Assembly: GCA_905221605.1 (NCBI GenBank) | Contig: CAJNDS010002111.1 | Coordinates: forward strand, 1 to 60,000 | Source: Symbiodinium natans | Lineage: Eukaryota; Sar; Dinophyceae; Suessiales; Symbiodiniaceae | Length of the DNA: 60,000 nt | Direction of reading: 5' to 3' | Shown here: positions 59,921 to 60,000 of the stretch, piece by piece | How the letters are laid out: each line of letters opens with the position of its first letter | How positions within the stretch are numbered: the first letter of the stretch is position 1 | The notes under the pieces: generated by a model | Databases searched by the model: none | Told to the model about the DNA's origin: nothing | What the model saw: the letters and a program-made list of their open reading frames with translations, nothing else | Translations under genes and position numbers: made by a program

Positions 59921-60000
59921 GGCATGTTTTATCATTTCTGCTTACCCCCCTCCCTCTCCCAAAACGCACAAAAAAAACGCAAACATGTCACAAAACAAAC

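Overview
This window is nuclear DNA of a dinoflagellate, most likely of the Symbiodinium/Polarella (Suessiales) kind. The evidence is convergent: about 45 blocks of the plant/dinoflagellate-type telomeric heptamer TTTAGGG/CCCTAAA and its variants, spliced genes whose introns start with GT, GC or GA and are often bounded by short direct repeats, many ~100-bp hairpin elements that act as complete introns (introners), and long runs of genes on one strand. There is no bacterial operon structure, no CRISPR array and no rRNA or tRNA gene that I could support.

Most long open frames are antisense or off-frame shadows. The real coding content is short exons (about 30-250 bp) scattered between repeats, so exons were read by frame, splice signals, third-position GC and, where possible, family motifs. 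Two genes are identified beyond reasonable doubt. A guanylate kinase occupies about 4.82-0.05 kb on the minus strand. A PP2C-type protein phosphatase occupies 8.99-7.65 kb on the minus strand. In both, telomere-like arrays lie inside introns, and an 80-bp PP2C exon carrying the DGH metal-site motif sits between two CCCTAAA arrays. Also recognised is a P-loop sulfotransferase with a signal peptide (23.4-22.8 kb, minus). A possible Smr domain (47.3-47.0 kb) and a BRCT-like stretch (26 kb) are tentative. The other coding segments are hypothetical.

Layout: 0-5 kb guanylate kinase (-); 5.4-6.8 kb unknown gene (+) with a hairpin intron; 7.6-9 kb PP2C (-); 9.6-14 kb scattered minus exons; 15.9-17.1 kb Cys-rich protein (-); 17-21 kb simple repeats with isolated exons; 21.3-22.1 kb minus gene with a hairpin intron; 22.8-23.4 kb sulfotransferase (-), divergent from a plus gene at 23.45-23.76 kb; 24.4-24.7 kb plus exons; 25.4-28.5 kb large minus gene; 30-33.6 kb minus exons between arrays; 33.8-35.4 kb minus gene of seven duplicated exons; 36-40 kb minus exons plus (CCCCAAAA)n and (CCCTATAAA)n arrays; 40.2-42 kb plus exons; 43.2-59 kb almost entirely minus-strand exons.

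Telomere-like arrays here appear to be intronic and intergenic filler, and in several places the heptamer itself supplies the splice donor (G|GTTTAG) or acceptor (TTTAG|). Exon boundaries without a family match are inferred and some frames are unresolved; those cases are marked.
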